Shown here piece after piece: positions 22,401-33,967 of a stretch of 64,000 nucleotides of DNA. The position numbers and the translations under genes were made by a program. The notes beneath the pieces are model-generated. The model made no database searches. It saw only the letters and a list, made by a program, of their open reading frames with translations, and was not told the origin of the DNA. Within the stretch, counting starts at the first letter, position 1; the number at the start of each line of letters is the position of its first letter. The DNA lies in contig JAANDG010000021.1 of assembly GCA_036852015.1 (NCBI GenBank), forward strand, positions 310,001-374,000, in the 5' to 3' direction. The stretch comes from Pelodera strongyloides (Eukaryota; Nematoda; Chromadorea; Rhabditida; Rhabditidae).

Positions 22401-25400
22401 GTATTTTTCCATTGCAGCTCTCTTCTCCACAAACTGCCATGTTCCGTGTGGGAATGTTCAAATGCCATCCACCGATTCCAGAAGGGCTTTCGGAAAAGTG
22501 TTTCCATTTTATCAAAAGGTTTGTTCATTTGGAGAAACTTAGACATTGGCTAGGCTTAATATGCGAAACCTTGGATTTTTGGAGGAGAAGCGTTTAAGCT
22601 GCATAGCCTGCGGTTTTGTAGATGTGTTGTGGAAAACTGTGAGATGCAAAATAAAACAGTTAGGTGAGAAATGCAAACGGGTCCAGAGTATTAGCTTTTC
22701 TAAAATACCTTATTTTTGATGTTGGCTCATTTTTGAAACCCTTTGCGTTTAGCTGTTTTGAAGCGGATCCGAACACAAGGCCGACGGCATCAAAATTGGC
22801 CCAAGATCCATTTATCCTTGGAACGTGAGTGTCGTAAATTTTATCACGATTATTTCTCGCGTTGCCTTTGTTTATTGTCTTTTTTAGTATTAGTATTATT
22901 TCTTGAAGTCTATATATTTTTATTAGTATTATTATTGTTTCTTTTGTATATTCGAGAGAATGGCTTGTTGTATCTCAAAGTTTGAACGTCACTGACAGTG
23001 TATCTTGTGTGAAACAGTATGAGACACGTAAACCAAAGTACGTTATAGGTAGTGTTTATTAGTTGTAGCCCCCGGGAAATCAGATCGCCAGATAGATATG
23101 ACAGTAAGAATCAACATGTTTCACAATGTTATGATAAACAGATGATTGTGAATTCGTGTTCGAAGTGATAATATGGTAACGTTCGTGGATGTGTGTGTGT
23201 AATATTGGCGGGCGCTGCTCATTATTCCGTAATTAGATCCAATATCTTTATGATTAGATCTCTCTAATCATATAGCTAAACCTTCTTGATATTTTCTATA
23301 TATGAAATCCAAGATCGTTTTCTTGCGTTGCGTAGAAACATGTTTTCAGTTACAGGGCACGCAGTGGATCAATGAATAAGAAGCACGTGGACCATGCGAA
23401 GCCGGCGAGAGGTGAGTCGGTCGAATTGTTGAATTAAAAAGAGGAACCCAAGTCCAGTCACACCGGAGCCTGGACCCTTTGGCCAGGAGCCGGAGTCCGT
23501 CATAATGCTTGGATTGATGTGTCATTAAACGCCATTGCTGGCGCTCAACGATTCGATGTATAACCCATCGAGATTGCTATCAATTTATATCTATCTATAT
23601 GCGTACTTATTTCTACCCGTTTGTCCTGCGAGCATATCAATGATAGTTTTCTCGTTATGCGTTGAGCGCATTGGAAAAAAGTTGTCTAGGGCGAATAATG
23701 GTGAAATTTAGTTTGTATATACCTCAAAAGAATAATGATCGGTTTTGTTATGACATGTTCCGCAGAGGTCCTGAGCAGTAAGACGTCGAGCAATTTGTCA
23801 TCTGGAACTCGTCGCTTACTGCTCAGGACCTCTGCGGAACATGTCATAAGCAAACCTTGAAATTGTACTTTGAACTCCCTTGAATAAAGGTGCACGCTCT
23901 TGAAGCGTAAAACAAATTTAAAATTTAATTTAAATGTGTGTTTTGTGTATACGAGAGAGTGGCTTGTTATTAAGTTACTTAAATTAGAAAGAAAAAATTG
24001 TGAGCAGTTGAAACTTGAAACGCGAGAATCACAGTGCGCTAATGGTAAGACTAGGAAAGCACCTGTACTGTTCTTTCCTCCAACCTTTTGCCTTCCCTGT
24101 CAAGTTTGCACCTGTATCGAATTGGTCCACGGAATTGATCAATTGATGCATTGAGAGATATGTGTATCATAATTACTGTTACTGTCTCAAACTTAGTAAA
24201 TCACAAAAGTTTGGCAAGCGGCTTTGGCTACTTGAAATTTATTCGAGGGCAAATCTGTAGCAGTAGCGCCGACATCCCGTCCTTTTTCTTCAGTTAAATA
24301 ATATATCACTTTAATTTCAGAGATGACAAGATCCACATCGCACATTGGTGGAATGGGCGTGACAGAACGACGTGCGTCTGAAACGGCTGATCGTGTAGAA
24401 GGCGGTGCCACGGTAGCAGCCGTGCCTTCCAAGGGAAAGACATCGTCTGTCAGTAAGGATGAGAAGAAATTGCATCTGAAGATTGATCACGCGAGGTGGG
24501 GACATTATTAGACTATTGAACCTGAACCTATGTTTTATTATTTTTAAGAGAGTATGGTAGATTGTTTTTCCAGTGTTTGAACACAATTTTTATTTCGCAC
24601 GTGGTCGTTTACAACTAGTTCGCATTGCTCGTCTCATCTACATCGACCAATAAAGATCTTATTATTAACCTGTGAACACAAATCCCGCATATTCAGCTTA
24701 GAGCTTAGTGGTCGGAGTAGGCGGGGGACTTGTGGGAGATTTTTTTTCCTGGATTGTCTGAGCCAATCCGGAGGTGGTTCTTGCTACCTGATTTTACTCA
24801 CCGACACGCATACGCTTTGGAGCATTTCGTGCTTCGCGGTCGCCTTTTGTAGTTTATGTTGAAAACCTCATTTTTAAAGCCGTCGCCCATCCATTAACTG
24901 TTCTTCAGTTCTACGGTTTTTTTTGTTTGTGGGTGTAAAATTACGAGCTTTTAGGTTGCGAACCTTCTCGGCCAGTCCTGTGGATTCCGGCCACATGTCC
25001 ATTAGCCCAGGCGGATTTCACCTCAGCCAACCGAATAGGTTTGTTTATTATTTGCTTGTTATTTATTTACCTAATTACATTTGTTAGAACTCGGTGTATT
25101 CTTTTTGTGTGTGTAAAAGAACAGACAACGTTGTTGGTCATTATTTTGTGCATTCGGAGTGCTGTTACAATTCACCGTTGTTAATTTTGTTGTTATAATT
25201 GGAATACAATGTAGTGTAGTTTTTTTTTCCAAGTAATAATCTTAGTTGTTACGTAAAACCGTGCTTCGAGTTTGAACACGGTTGATGCTCAAAATTAGTT
25301 TATACTGATAATGATGTCAGGTAAATAGTGTTTATTTATGAAATTATTATTTCCAGTCCAATAATTGATGACAACACGCATCCTCCATTGGTGACCAGTC

Positions 25401-28400
25401 CATGTTCTGTGGTGTCAACACCACTTTCATATGGACACGGACCACTTCTGAACCGGTATGATGATTTGATTATTCTTGAAATATATTTAGCAAGTTTTGT
25501 TGCGGGCGCATTCGAGATGAACATTTTTTGTCCAGAAAAAGTAGGAAAATGTCCATCTCGAATGCGCCCTGGAATGAAAAATTCAGTTTTGCTTGTTAGT
25601 TGAATTTGTGTATTGCTTGAATCATTCAAGCACAATTGTTGCGCAGCGCACCACCTTTGTTGGGCGTCAAACAAATAAAGCGTCAAGTCATATGGTAGCC
25701 GGTTTTGAAACGTATGTCGGTCGTTATATTCCGATGTAGTGGATGCAAATTAGTGCCCGATCATTCGTCTGAGTATATTAATTTGCATGCAACATATGGT
25801 AATGCATTATTCACAATTACTTTTCAACAACCGGCTGTTATGTCGCTATAATGTCACGTCTTACAATAGGGTTGTCATGTATGATGGCGACTTTACATTT
25901 TATATTTCCTTTCCATAAGTTTGAGTGTATTTTTGATGCTTACAGGTCAAGCGGCCCGAGAATTTTTACGTATAATACAGAATATGTTTTAATTTTATTC
26001 CGTGTGTTCGTACTGTAGCTTAGCGCGAGTTTTCGCTAAATGTTGTGCTCCAACGCTTTTTTGGAGTTGTAATTTATATGAAAAATTGCAAGTTGCCAAT
26101 AACAGCATGCAACGGAATGTTTGTATCGTAGTGGTTAATTAATTATTCTAAATTCTGATGAGCATGTTGGACGGTTGATGCATTTTGCATTATTAAACCA
26201 TTCTCTTATTATCCCGTTTTTTTTGCGTAAATGTGCTGCGTTTTATTTTTGGTATCAGATCCGCGTTAGTGTACTTTTGTTAACTAACTGGCGCACGATA
26301 CGCAAACTAAACTTTGATGTTGACACTACATTTTAAAGCGAAATAACGGCCGGTTTTTGAACTTGTCGTGGACAACTGAATTCTTACTTATTTATGCTAA
26401 TTTGCTCGACTTTAGCTCGATTTGTTATTCTAATTTACGTTCATTTGCGTACACTGCATAAGAACGCTGGGTATTCGATGCATTTCAAAAACCGGCCGGT
26501 ATTTCGCTTTAAGTCGTCGTACTTGTATATATGTATTTTAGGACTGTTTCTGATGAGAGCGGGGGCAACTCGCGATTCTTTATGCTGAAAAAGGACAGCG
26601 AGAGAAGACATACACTGGCTCAGTTTATGAGCGAGTACAAAGATCAGGTTGGTTATATTTGTTGATGCACAAAGAAAGCATTTATTCTCTGCTCTTTTTA
26701 GTAATTTGCCGTTTTGTGCCGGTGAGATGGCGTTGTGTATTCAGTGGGTAGATGATATGGGTAGATATTCCCTGAGCGTTCAGTTCGGTGTGTGGGTATG
26801 GCGATGAAATTTGTGTGTGGTCTCTGTGCAAAAAATTAGTGATTCACGTGGCGGTGGCCCTCGGACCCTCTTTGTTGGTGCGTAAGGGGTGCGCAAGTTG
26901 TACATGCAATTACAGTGTCGTCATTGTAATGGTAGTTGGCTTGGCGGAGTGACCGCGAAGTTTGGTGTGTTGAATATTCTAATCGCGACAGTGGTATGGT
27001 TACGAGCTCAAAACCACCTTCCAAATGTATGCAATATGCTAATTTGGAAGGTTCGTCAGTTCGTCAACGGGATTATGCCCAGTGTATACCTCAATGAGTT
27101 ATTTCTTACAGATTATCAACGGTTGGTTCGCAGTGCTGGTGAATACGGCCAAGAATAGTCCGTGTGTTACGAGGTATGCTTAGGCTTAGGCTTATTTTTT
27201 CCCTTTTTTTCGTGTAAAAAATGGATAGGTGAAATGTGTATAAGCATGTTTCAGCGAGATGTTCTTATATCAAAAGTTTGAAAATAAACCAAAATACAAA
27301 GAGATGTCACCGTGAGTGAAAAGCTGCTTCTTTGTCACGATTCCAGGGTCGTTGGCTAATTGTTAATTAAACGCCACTACCTAATTAGTAATTGGCCTCC
27401 TTTTCTATGCTTTTTTGATTGTAAGCTGATATACTGAGCGAATTTGCAGCGTTCAGTAATAATCGATTTGTTATCGCTTCTTCATTTTCTTCTGTAGGTT
27501 ACCGTTAAGAACTAATAAATCTCCTTCGATTTAATCTATTATCTTGTTTCAATTCTACTCTTAGTGGTGGCCAAGGTTATATAGGTGTGCGTGATTCGCT
27601 TTATTTTTTCTTGAGGTGCTCTAACCTAATCAACAGAAATGTTTAGGGGGATGTTGAACACTTTGTTGTCTGGAATGCGTCAGTACTTGCTGTCAAAGGA
27701 TTCGGCGCCCATACAGGTTCGTGGGTTTCTTTTTCTTTAAAGCGGTAAATTGTGGCCCATTTTGTGCCACTAGGGCACAGAATGGAACAGTTTGGATGGA
27801 GTCATCAAGCGTTTGCTTCAGAAACTAGGTCCCATGCCGCTAACGAGTCTCTTATCATGATCCTCGGCCTTGTGGCCTAATTTTGAATGTTTGTTTTTCT
27901 TTCAGGAAGCACTAAACGAGATAAGGATTCAGCTTGACTATGAGCCGACATCGGTTTCTCAGGTAAGCTACTGCTTTGAATGCTTGAGAAAGTGTCCATT
28001 AATCATGTTTCTTGAATAACTGAATATTATGTTAAGACCGATACTACGAATTGACCGAACTGAGAACTGAACTAAATATTGACCAAAATGAACCCTAAGA
28101 TGAACTTAAACAAACATGCAGGACGTACCTTCTTGTAGATATGGTTTGACTACGGGGAATGCACGTGACTCGCGAAAGAAAAGTTTGATCTTGTTTTCGT
28201 GATGTTTAAAAATGGAATCATTGAACGTTTAGATCAACCTCGCCCTCTACTCATTCTCCGATGCTGTCCAACCGGTGCTCAAAACACTTGTGATAAAACC
28301 TCATTGGATGTTTGCACTGGACAACCTTATTCGATCAGCTGTCCAGGCAGCGGTTCAGATTCTGAGTCCTGATCTGTCGGCGGTACTGCAGGTTTGTTCG

Positions 28401-31188
28401 ATTAAGTTAAATATTAAAGTCTGGAGGCTTGAATTGAACTTCAGCCCCCCTCCTCTTCTCCCCTGAAGTCATGCCTACTAAGTGTGGTACTAATGATCAT
28501 TTTTTGAAATCCTCATGAAGTTCACGGAAACTGTACACGACGACTACCATATGAATCAGCTTGTGTGAAATGGTTTTTAAACTTTTACATGCAATTAGTA
28601 CGGGTTTTAGCCCCTCTGCATTTCTGTGTCCTGAACCCTGATGAAGTTTTTTTGTATTGATATAATTAGTTGCCCTTTGATTTTAGGTGCACGACATACG
28701 GTCTCCAAACTGCGGCTCTGGACAGCGGCCTTCCGTTTCAAGGGAATCGGCAGTTAGTGAAGGTTTGGGACTTATTCAAGTTTTTCCTATATATGATCTC
28801 AGAAAGCTCATTTTTGGTTTAATAATACAAACGATGTGGCACGTGTATTGTGAAGCGTGTGCTTAGCAAATGCACTCTCGTGTATTCCGTGCAAATTGCA
28901 CTTCCTTCACAAAACACTGCCGCTTTAAAATTTCGAGTGTGTGATTGATCAACAAGCATAATATTTTCTATACATTCTTCGGATAGTTAACCGTCACCAT
29001 TTGATTAATTTGATACTACGTTTTTTGATACATTTGTTCACAAAACGCGTGTCATACCACTTTACACTGTCGGGTCAGTCGGGTGTAAGTGTAGTGTAAA
29101 TTGGCTAGTATAAATACTTTTTGTAGATACGTCGGATAGTCGACCGCCGTCTGCTCCGCCAACATTTGATACCACTGGAGTACCACGGAGGGACTACTTG
29201 AAAACACTGCAGGAGGAGAATCGAATGCTCTTTGAACAGTAAGAAATATACTAATAGATTGCAAGGAAAGTTAGTTGTGATGGAAATGCGGAAACCGGAA
29301 AGAGAGAAGCACTGAACTACATCGTACAGATTTAAAGCGAAATACCGGCCGGTTTTTGAAACGCATTGCGTACACCTGCTTTCTTATGTGGCATATGCAA
29401 ATGAGCATATATTAGAATAAAAACTAGACCCAAATTTCATCCCACGTTACATAAATGCATATGAATGCATGTACGTGAGATTCAAAAACCGGACGGTGTT
29501 TCGCTTTAACACGTTCACTGACTACATTGTATTACTATTCTGTTTATTAAGTATAATTGGGGGAAAACAATATGAAAGATGAAAGATAGTTGATTAATCG
29601 AATTTCCCTTTATCCACGACAGCAATTAACGTTTCTAGATTTCTATTGGTTTTAGGTTACTGACTGTGGAAAAGGAGCTGAACATTGTGCTCCAATCGAC
29701 TGTTGAAGACAAGAAGTTGAGGATACAAAGACTACGGGAGTTGACTAGGAACAATTCGGTTGCCAGCAGTCCCAGTAAGTTTATTTTGTTTTTAATTTAT
29801 GAAATTTGGCTCAGGGCTTCTATTTGCATTCACTTTGTATTTACTGTTGTCTTGTCTTGCGCCATCTACTTTTGTCTTTTGCCTTTGCCGTTACTATAGC
29901 GAAAGTGTCCGCTTATCTTTATTCATTATGATTTTCTGTTTTCCTCAATTGTGTACATGTGCTCACTGAACCATCTTTTTTAGTGAATTCGATTCCGACG
30001 ATTCAAAATGGTCGCGTGTCGGGCGTGTCACCAACACATTCGCATAGATCGCAGGCCTCGTCGCAACACTCATCGATTAGGCAGGATGTGCTCAGGTTGG
30101 TCGATCATGGACAGTCTTTAAAGCGGTATGCTGCGTAGTTTGTGAACCATGTGCGGAATTATATGCAAATTTCCATTATGCTGTAGCCGGCTTGTACTGT
30201 GTACTTCTCTCATAACCCACTTACCGTGTCGCGTTAATGGTATTGAATACGTAGATCTTGCACCTTTTTACGATTTTATATATTAATAAATGTAATTATA
30301 CTAATTGTAATTTTCTTGTTTTAGGTCAACAGACGAGCTAGTGACCTGGTTACGGTCACTGGACGTAGATGAACGGAGTATTGCATGTCTTGTGCAGGAG
30401 GCCTACATCAAGGCTGATCTACTTGAATTGGTCACAAGGGAAGAGCTTCTTGCTTGTGGTGTTAGGTATGGTTCTTATTAATTGATTTATTAAATTACAC
30501 CAATGGGTTAGCGTCACAAACTTTATGATGAACGGAAACAGTGTACATTTTGGGGTTTCAAAGTATCCCCAAAAAAATCGGTATGATTCTGCCAATCTAC
30601 CGTATTTTTGCACAAACCCTGAGCATTGAATAAGAAAAATTAAAAAAAAATACTCTCGTGTAGTTCAAAAATACGGTAAATTTTCAGCATACTTTGAAAC
30701 CACACTATCATGACCATGACATGGTGTGTTGCCACGTAACTTGCACCTGGAGATGGTTCGCGCCTGATTTTAAGCATAATTTTAGGCCGGGGAGTCTGTA
30801 TACTTTTTTTGTGGGATAGATTGATAGATTTGTAGTGCCACTTTTGTTTTTCTTCCTGCGTCCGTATTCACCACTCAACTCCCCAAATTCCCCGTCTATT
30901 TCTCTGCATCTCTCATATTAGAAAGCTATTTTCTATTCCCAGGGAATATTTCCCCGAGAGAATAAGAGTGGTGAATATGGCCTCTGCTCGTTTAGTTATT
31001 CGTCTTAATTCCTAATTTCCAGTGGTGGTGCGTCGTGCCGAATATGGCGTGCTTGTTGTGAACACCGCGAGCGCATTCGTAGGAATCCGATATATTTATC
31101 GCCTCTTGGAAGAAGTCGTGATGACTCACTGGATGACTATCATTCGAGCGTAGCGGATGAGATGGCCACCGTAGCCGAGATGACGTAG
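7496..31188 (+). CDS. nsy-1: NSY-1/ASK1-family MAP kinase kinase kinase, 40 exons
   Basis: MAP3K that in C. elegans activates SEK-1 and PMK-1/p38 in immunity and stress. Exons: 7496-7515, 7921-8029, 10670-10750, 11077-11200, 11423-11510, 12676-12800, 13224-13382, 13835-13951, 14158-14230, 14491-14597, 14828-14940, 15349-15431, 15660-15725, 15886-15969, 16224-16331, 16751-16847, 18427-18568, 18951-19038, 19557-19694, 20181-20269, 20734-20874, 21310-21455, 22055-22182, 22418-22518, 22753-22824, 23350-23411, 24321-24495, 24955-25038, 25357-25455, 26542-26647, 27112-27173, 27647-27716, 27906-27962, 28233-28391, 28687-28762, 29127-29238, 29656-29774, 29984-30095, 30325-30465, 31023-31188. Phases agree throughout except for a shift inside exon 5. 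Length is about 1,399 aa (human ASK1 1,374). Domains in order: thioredoxin-binding-like N-terminus ([20 protein letters not shown]), TPR-like region (about 170-480), PH-like part (about 480-595), kinase (about 596-866), the conserved [14 protein letters not shown] block, coiled coil (about 1200-1245), C-terminal SAM (about 1298-1345). Kinase residues are intact: GKGTYG, VVK Lys near 632, [15 protein letters not shown], activation loop [13 protein letters not shown]. Family certain; the first exon is less sure. Confidence 0.95.
8237..10590. mobile_element. Possible non-autonomous element with inverted GGTGCAGCAACC-rich ends in nsy-1 intron 2
   Basis: Segment 8250-8290 (AACCTCAGCAAGGGTGCTGCACCGGC) is close to the reverse complement of 10553-10580 (GCCGGTGCAGCAACCTTGCTGAGG). 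Further GGTGCAGC(A/G)ACC copies lie at 8330-8420 and 10420-10570. Inside are a nested inverted pair (CAAGTTTGCCTTGCCA near 8717, its complement near 8900) and a small perfect hairpin at 8763-8785. No transposase frame exists. This would explain why intron 2, at 2.6 kb, is the longest. Boundaries are approximate. Confidence 0.45.
11547..11761. mobile_element. TTAAAGCG MITE, family 2, nsy-1 intron 5
   Basis: Left end TTTAAAGCGGTATGGCACATGG. The right end carries AACCACGTGCCGTACCTCTTTAA, its imperfect complement. About 215 bp with no ORF. Lies between exon 5 and exon 6. Confidence 0.65.
12020..12176. mobile_element. MITE, family 3, nsy-1 intron 5
   Basis: Shares GTATTCCGATGTAGTGCATGC and a right end of ACCGGTCGTCATGTCGCTTTAA with a copy at 25681-25851. 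The right end resembles the TTAAAGCG families. No coding capacity. Confidence 0.55.
13621..13742. repeat. Foldback element (GGCC(A/G)TATTC family) in nsy-1 intron 7
   Basis: Arms CCAGAGGCCGTATTCACCACT and AGTGGTGAATATGGTCTCTG form a hairpin of about 120 nt. Near copies are at 21103-21233 and 30856-30986. Sequence between the arms (GGGGAAATAGTCCC, AGAGAAAA) is conserved between copies. Confidence 0.75.
14668..14810. repeat. Tandem duplication of about 73 bp just before nsy-1 exon 11
   Basis: Two adjacent, apparently perfect copies of a unit beginning TATTCATCGTTGATTGTTCC and ending in GAAAATTGAAAATTAAA. Each contains TTTTTTATTTAG, a decoy 3' splice signal, but the phase-consistent acceptor is GTTCCAG at 14827. 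Confidence 0.9.
16357..16530. mobile_element. TTAAAGCG MITE, family 1, nsy-1 intron 15
   Basis: Inverted ends (T)TTAAAACGAAATACCGGCC and GGCCGGTATTTCGCTTTAA enclose the family-1 core (GAACTGACTTCTTACGTATG type, CTCGATTTTTTATTCTAATTT). About 174 bp. Confidence 0.8.
16848..18426. other. Long nsy-1 intron 16 with a TC-rich tandem tract
   Basis: A 1.6-kb intron. At 17515-17605 it holds an imperfect tandem array of TCTCTCTCATTTC(T/C)ACCTTC-like units, then a stretch of TTCTATAGTT-like repeats at 17680-17790. The ORF at 17070-17369 has no domain and no matching splice phase. No exon was found inside. Confidence 0.55.
19086..19286. mobile_element. TTAAAGCG MITE, divergent family-1 relative, nsy-1 intron 18
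   Basis: Left end TTTAAAGCGGAATGCCAGCCGG, right end ACCGCGCGGTATTTTGCGTTAA. About 200 bp. The core (ATGCAAATGAGC, AAAAAATAGACCC) matches the copy at 29331-29509 better than the main family-1 core. Confidence 0.65.
19708..19895. mobile_element. TTAAAGCG MITE, family 2, nsy-1 intron 19
   Basis: Begins CTTAAAGCGGTGTTGCACGTGG right after the exon-19 donor and ends with CAATACCATATCTACCGCTTTG. No ORF with a domain. It starts only 13 bp after the kinase exon that carries the catalytic lysine. Confidence 0.55.
21103..21233. repeat. Foldback element (GGCC(A/G)TATTC family) in nsy-1 intron 21
   Basis: Arms CCAGAGGCCATATTCCCCACT and GGAGTGGTGAATATGGCCTCTGG form a near-perfect terminal palindrome of about 130 nt. 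Second copy of the family. Confidence 0.8.
21542..21690. repeat. Foldback element (CGTATGCACGAA family) in nsy-1 intron 22
   Basis: Arms GTCGTATGCACGAACGCTG and CAGTGTTCGTGCATACGGTCAC. The interior carries CAGCCTCCCAGTGGGAG. The same design is at 58040-58175. Confidence 0.75.
23748..23911. repeat. Long hairpin element in nsy-1 intron 26
   Basis: Arms of about 38 nt (23748-23785 and 23811-23849), beginning TTATGACATGTTCCGCAGAG and its complement, are almost perfect around a 25-nt loop. The adjoining stretch to 23911 (GAACTCCCTTGAATAAAGGTGCACGC) recurs in reverse complement at 34684-34753, so hairpin and flank form one repeat unit. Confidence 0.8.
25681..25851. mobile_element. MITE, family 3, nsy-1 intron 29
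   Basis: Carries ATATTCCGATGTAGTGGATGC and inverted arms GTAGCCGGTTTTGAAACG and CAACAACCGGCTGTTATG. Ends CGCTATAA instead of CGCTTTAA. Partner of 12020-12176. Confidence 0.6.
26333..26512. mobile_element. TTAAAGCG MITE, family 1, nsy-1 intron 29
   Basis: Ends TTTAAAGCGAAATAACGGCCGG and CCGGCCGGTATTTCGCTTTAA. About 180 bp with the standard family-1 core. The right end lies about 30 bp before the exon-30 acceptor. Confidence 0.85.
27180..27194 (+). repeat. Short interstitial telomere-type repeat (TTAGGC)
   Basis: TTAGGCTTAGGCTTA, 2.5 units of the nematode telomere repeat, lies just after the exon-31 donor. Too short to be more than a trace of repair, or chance. Confidence 0.6.
28826..28930. 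mobile_element. Short TTAAAGCG-type element, family 2, nsy-1 intron 35
   Basis: Contains GATGTGGCACGTGTATTGTG and ends ACACTGCCGCTTTAAAA. Only about 105 bp, so an internally deleted copy. Confidence 0.5.
29331..29509. mobile_element. TTAAAGCG MITE, family 1, nsy-1 intron 36
   Basis: Ends TTTAAAGCGAAATACCGGCCGG and CCGGACGGTGTTTCGCTTTAA. The core with AAAACTAGACCC matches the 19086-19286 subtype. Confidence 0.8.
30118..30240. mobile_element. Short TTAAAGCG-type element, family 2, nsy-1 intron 38
   Basis: Begins TTTAAAGCGGTATGCTGCGTAG and ends TACCGTGTCGCGTTAA. About 123 bp with degenerate ends. Confidence 0.5.
30856..30986. repeat. Foldback element (GGCC(A/G)TATTC family) in nsy-1 intron 39
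   Basis: Arms TCCGTATTCACCACTCAACT and AAGAGTGGTGAATATGGCCTC. The interior shares CCCGTCTATTTCTCTGCATC with 21103-21233. It lies between the SAM exon and the last exon. Confidence 0.75.
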
Positions 31189-32366
31189 TCGATTGGGTGG
31201 TACGGTAGCGGAAGGCGGAAGTAAGGTACCAGCAGTAGATCTCCAGTAGGACAAGTGTTATGGCACTATGGTTCGTTCACGTTAAAGCTGTATGACACGT
31301 GGTATTGGAATGTGTGCTGAACATGCAAATTGTAGCTTTATGTGCCGGAAGGGCCCATGTGGCATATAAATCTTCTTTACGTTTTCCAAACCGCTTGACA
31401 TACCATTTTAAGGGGCGTTATTTTTTAATATAGCTAGTTTCACTGTCTCAAAATGAGTAAGGTGATGATTCTTCTTGCAAAAATCGAGTTTAAATGATTA
31501 TTAATTTGTTATATTTTATTATGCCTTCATCACTAAATTAACAAGTAGATCGATAAATTATATATCTCAATGTCACAATGTTATGCCCAGAGCTTACCTT
31601 TTTTCCACTGGTATGCGATTTGCCATACACGCCAATATATACGATTCTTCAGTTTTCACAGTTAGAGCTGTTAGGGTTAGGGTAGTCGGTATTCTCACAT
31701 AAAGTGTAGTTATTAGTATTATATCATCTTGATCTTGGCCAATATAATATAGGTTCAAATGGCTAATAGGTTCATAGTCCTTTCCGTCTAGCCTAGTTAC
31801 TCTTTCTCCAGAATCAATTCTACGGCGAAAACGCGCGTAATCGCTGCGAAAAAGAGGTCCGCAATGTCTGCGCTACTGGTGTACAATTCCAGTTGTCGCA
31901 CCGTTTTGAGGGGCGCCGGGTGCAGCAGGTTCGCCGCAGGCCAATTTTATTTCTTTGCGCAGCTTTCGCGCACCTCTGACTCTCTTTTTGTGCGGCAATT
32001 GCGCGACGTCATTCTTTAGGATACCTTTCCGGTCTTTCATTCAGAATTCGAAATCGTTTTCTGTGTTTCCTTTGCATAACCCTCTCTGTTTGAGTACTGT
32101 CTTAGCCCACGACTTACCTGTGATATTTGTAGTTTATAGTTGTAGTTTATAATATATTATAGTCTATAGTTTGATCTTTTATCCTGTCGCATACGTTTGA
32201 ATAACCTGTTATTTAAATATAACATTATTTTATTATTATTTTTTCTTGTATATTTTGTATGATAGTCACTGATAATGCTCTCGAAATTAATATTTACCTA
32301 ACTATGTATGTACTAACTACGTATCTTGTAAGTATTTGTTATTGGTTTACGCAGTGTAAGTAATTC

Positions 32367-32552
32367 TTTAAAGCGAAATACTGCCGGTTTTTGAAACGCA
32401 TCGTGGACAGCTGAATTCTTACGTATTTATGCAAAGTTGCTCGAATTTAGTTCGATTTTTTATTCTAGTTTTGTTAATTTGCATACTCTCTCTGCATAAG
32501 AATTCTGGCGCACTCGATGTGTTTCAATAACTCGCCGGTATTTCGCTTTAAA
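32367..32552. mobile_element. TTAAAGCG MITE, family 1, intergenic
   Basis: Ends CTTTAAAGCGAAATACTGCCGG and CTCGCCGGTATTTCGCTTTAA. The core (GAATTCTTACGTATTTATGC, CTGCATAAGAATTCTGG) is the family-1 consensus. About 186 bp. Confidence 0.85.
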
Positions 32553-33967
32553 TATTTTCGAATTTTTTTGTCTTAAAGTTTACCTGCTCGGCGCTCTGCT
32601 GTTGAAATAGAAATAGGTTGTACATAAAATGTGAGAGGTCAAAAAAATAAATAAATGTATGTTTCAGTGTGAACAATAAATTGTAAATTAGTAGTGTTGA
32701 ACATTATGTGAGTGGGGTCATTTGTATGTATAGTAACTCTAAGTGCGCGCAAGGCAGAGGGAAACCAAATACCTATACGCGATTGAAAAATGGAAGAGAA
32801 CTTTATTCCCTGTACGTGGAAAAATGTATAAACGAAGAACTACAGAAACTAAAGAAAATGTATGTTTATGCAGAAATGAACTACAGAAACAATAAACTTT
32901 CCAATCCTAAGAAAGCGTCAGAGCTGAATGCGTAGATATACCTGTATTTTAAGTTTAGAAATTTACATCAAGTAATAAGTTGTTGTATAATAAAAATAGT
33001 CGGCGGAAATAATAGTAAAGGTGAAACATAATTACAATGGATACACACACAGCTTGTACTATCTTTTTATGTACTAATTATTTTTAGTTGACCGGTGGAA
33101 CGCGTCTTTTTTTGTTTTTATTTACGGTATCAGATTTTCAGTAGCATATGTTGTCATGAAATTTAATTGCTGGGAATAATAGGCAGCAACTAACTACTTT
33201 AGTCTAATACAACTGGCTAAAAAAATACTCTAAACGCTAGGAGGCACCGCTTTGCTTAAGTACTAAATTGCGCAAGGTGTAGAAGTATATACATACCCAT
33301 AATTTTCCGACTTGAAAGTTAGATGTAAAGGCGACTTAACTTGACTGAAGCGCGTACTTTTTGTGAAGTATACTTTCAGCTCGCTAAGTAGACTACAATT
33401 GACCTGGGTTCTAGGGCGGGCCTATTGGGCCTCTGTGTGGGCCTATCAATCTCCAAATAGGTTCTTATGACCCACTTGGTAGTCTCGGTAGCAATTCCTT
33501 ATCGTGTCGAACACCTAAAAATGGACTTCATGTACTATGGTGAACTCAAATTGTGGACTTGGCAGTTTGGCCATTTGGCAGTGCTACGTGGTTTGCAAGC
33601 ACTACAACATACCTGAAGACACGGTAGATAGTCGAATACATTAGGAGGTGTATTCCTGTTCGTCTGACAGAAGGATAAACAACGTCCGCCATTGAAGGTG
33701 GCCAGTCCTCCGCGGGTACAGCACTCCGAGTGGTCAACCTAGTAGGATTTCATTGTCAAATTATTAGAATTGTTGTCCTAGAACGTAAAAAGGGAATGCT
33801 TAGAAATTGGGAACACCTGAAATGATGTTTACATTTTTCGAGTTTTGACTACTAAGTATTTATAGAGATTCAACATTTGGACGGTTGAAGATAACGCAGA
33901 GTTAATAAGATAGGGTAACAGTTAAGGCTAATTTGATTCACATGTAAGAATTCGCACCATACTACGT

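Noticed and set aside
32708..32935. 75-codon Lys/Asn-rich ORF
   Set aside because: Composition could be coding, but there is no similarity, no good splice context and no neighbours suggesting a gene.
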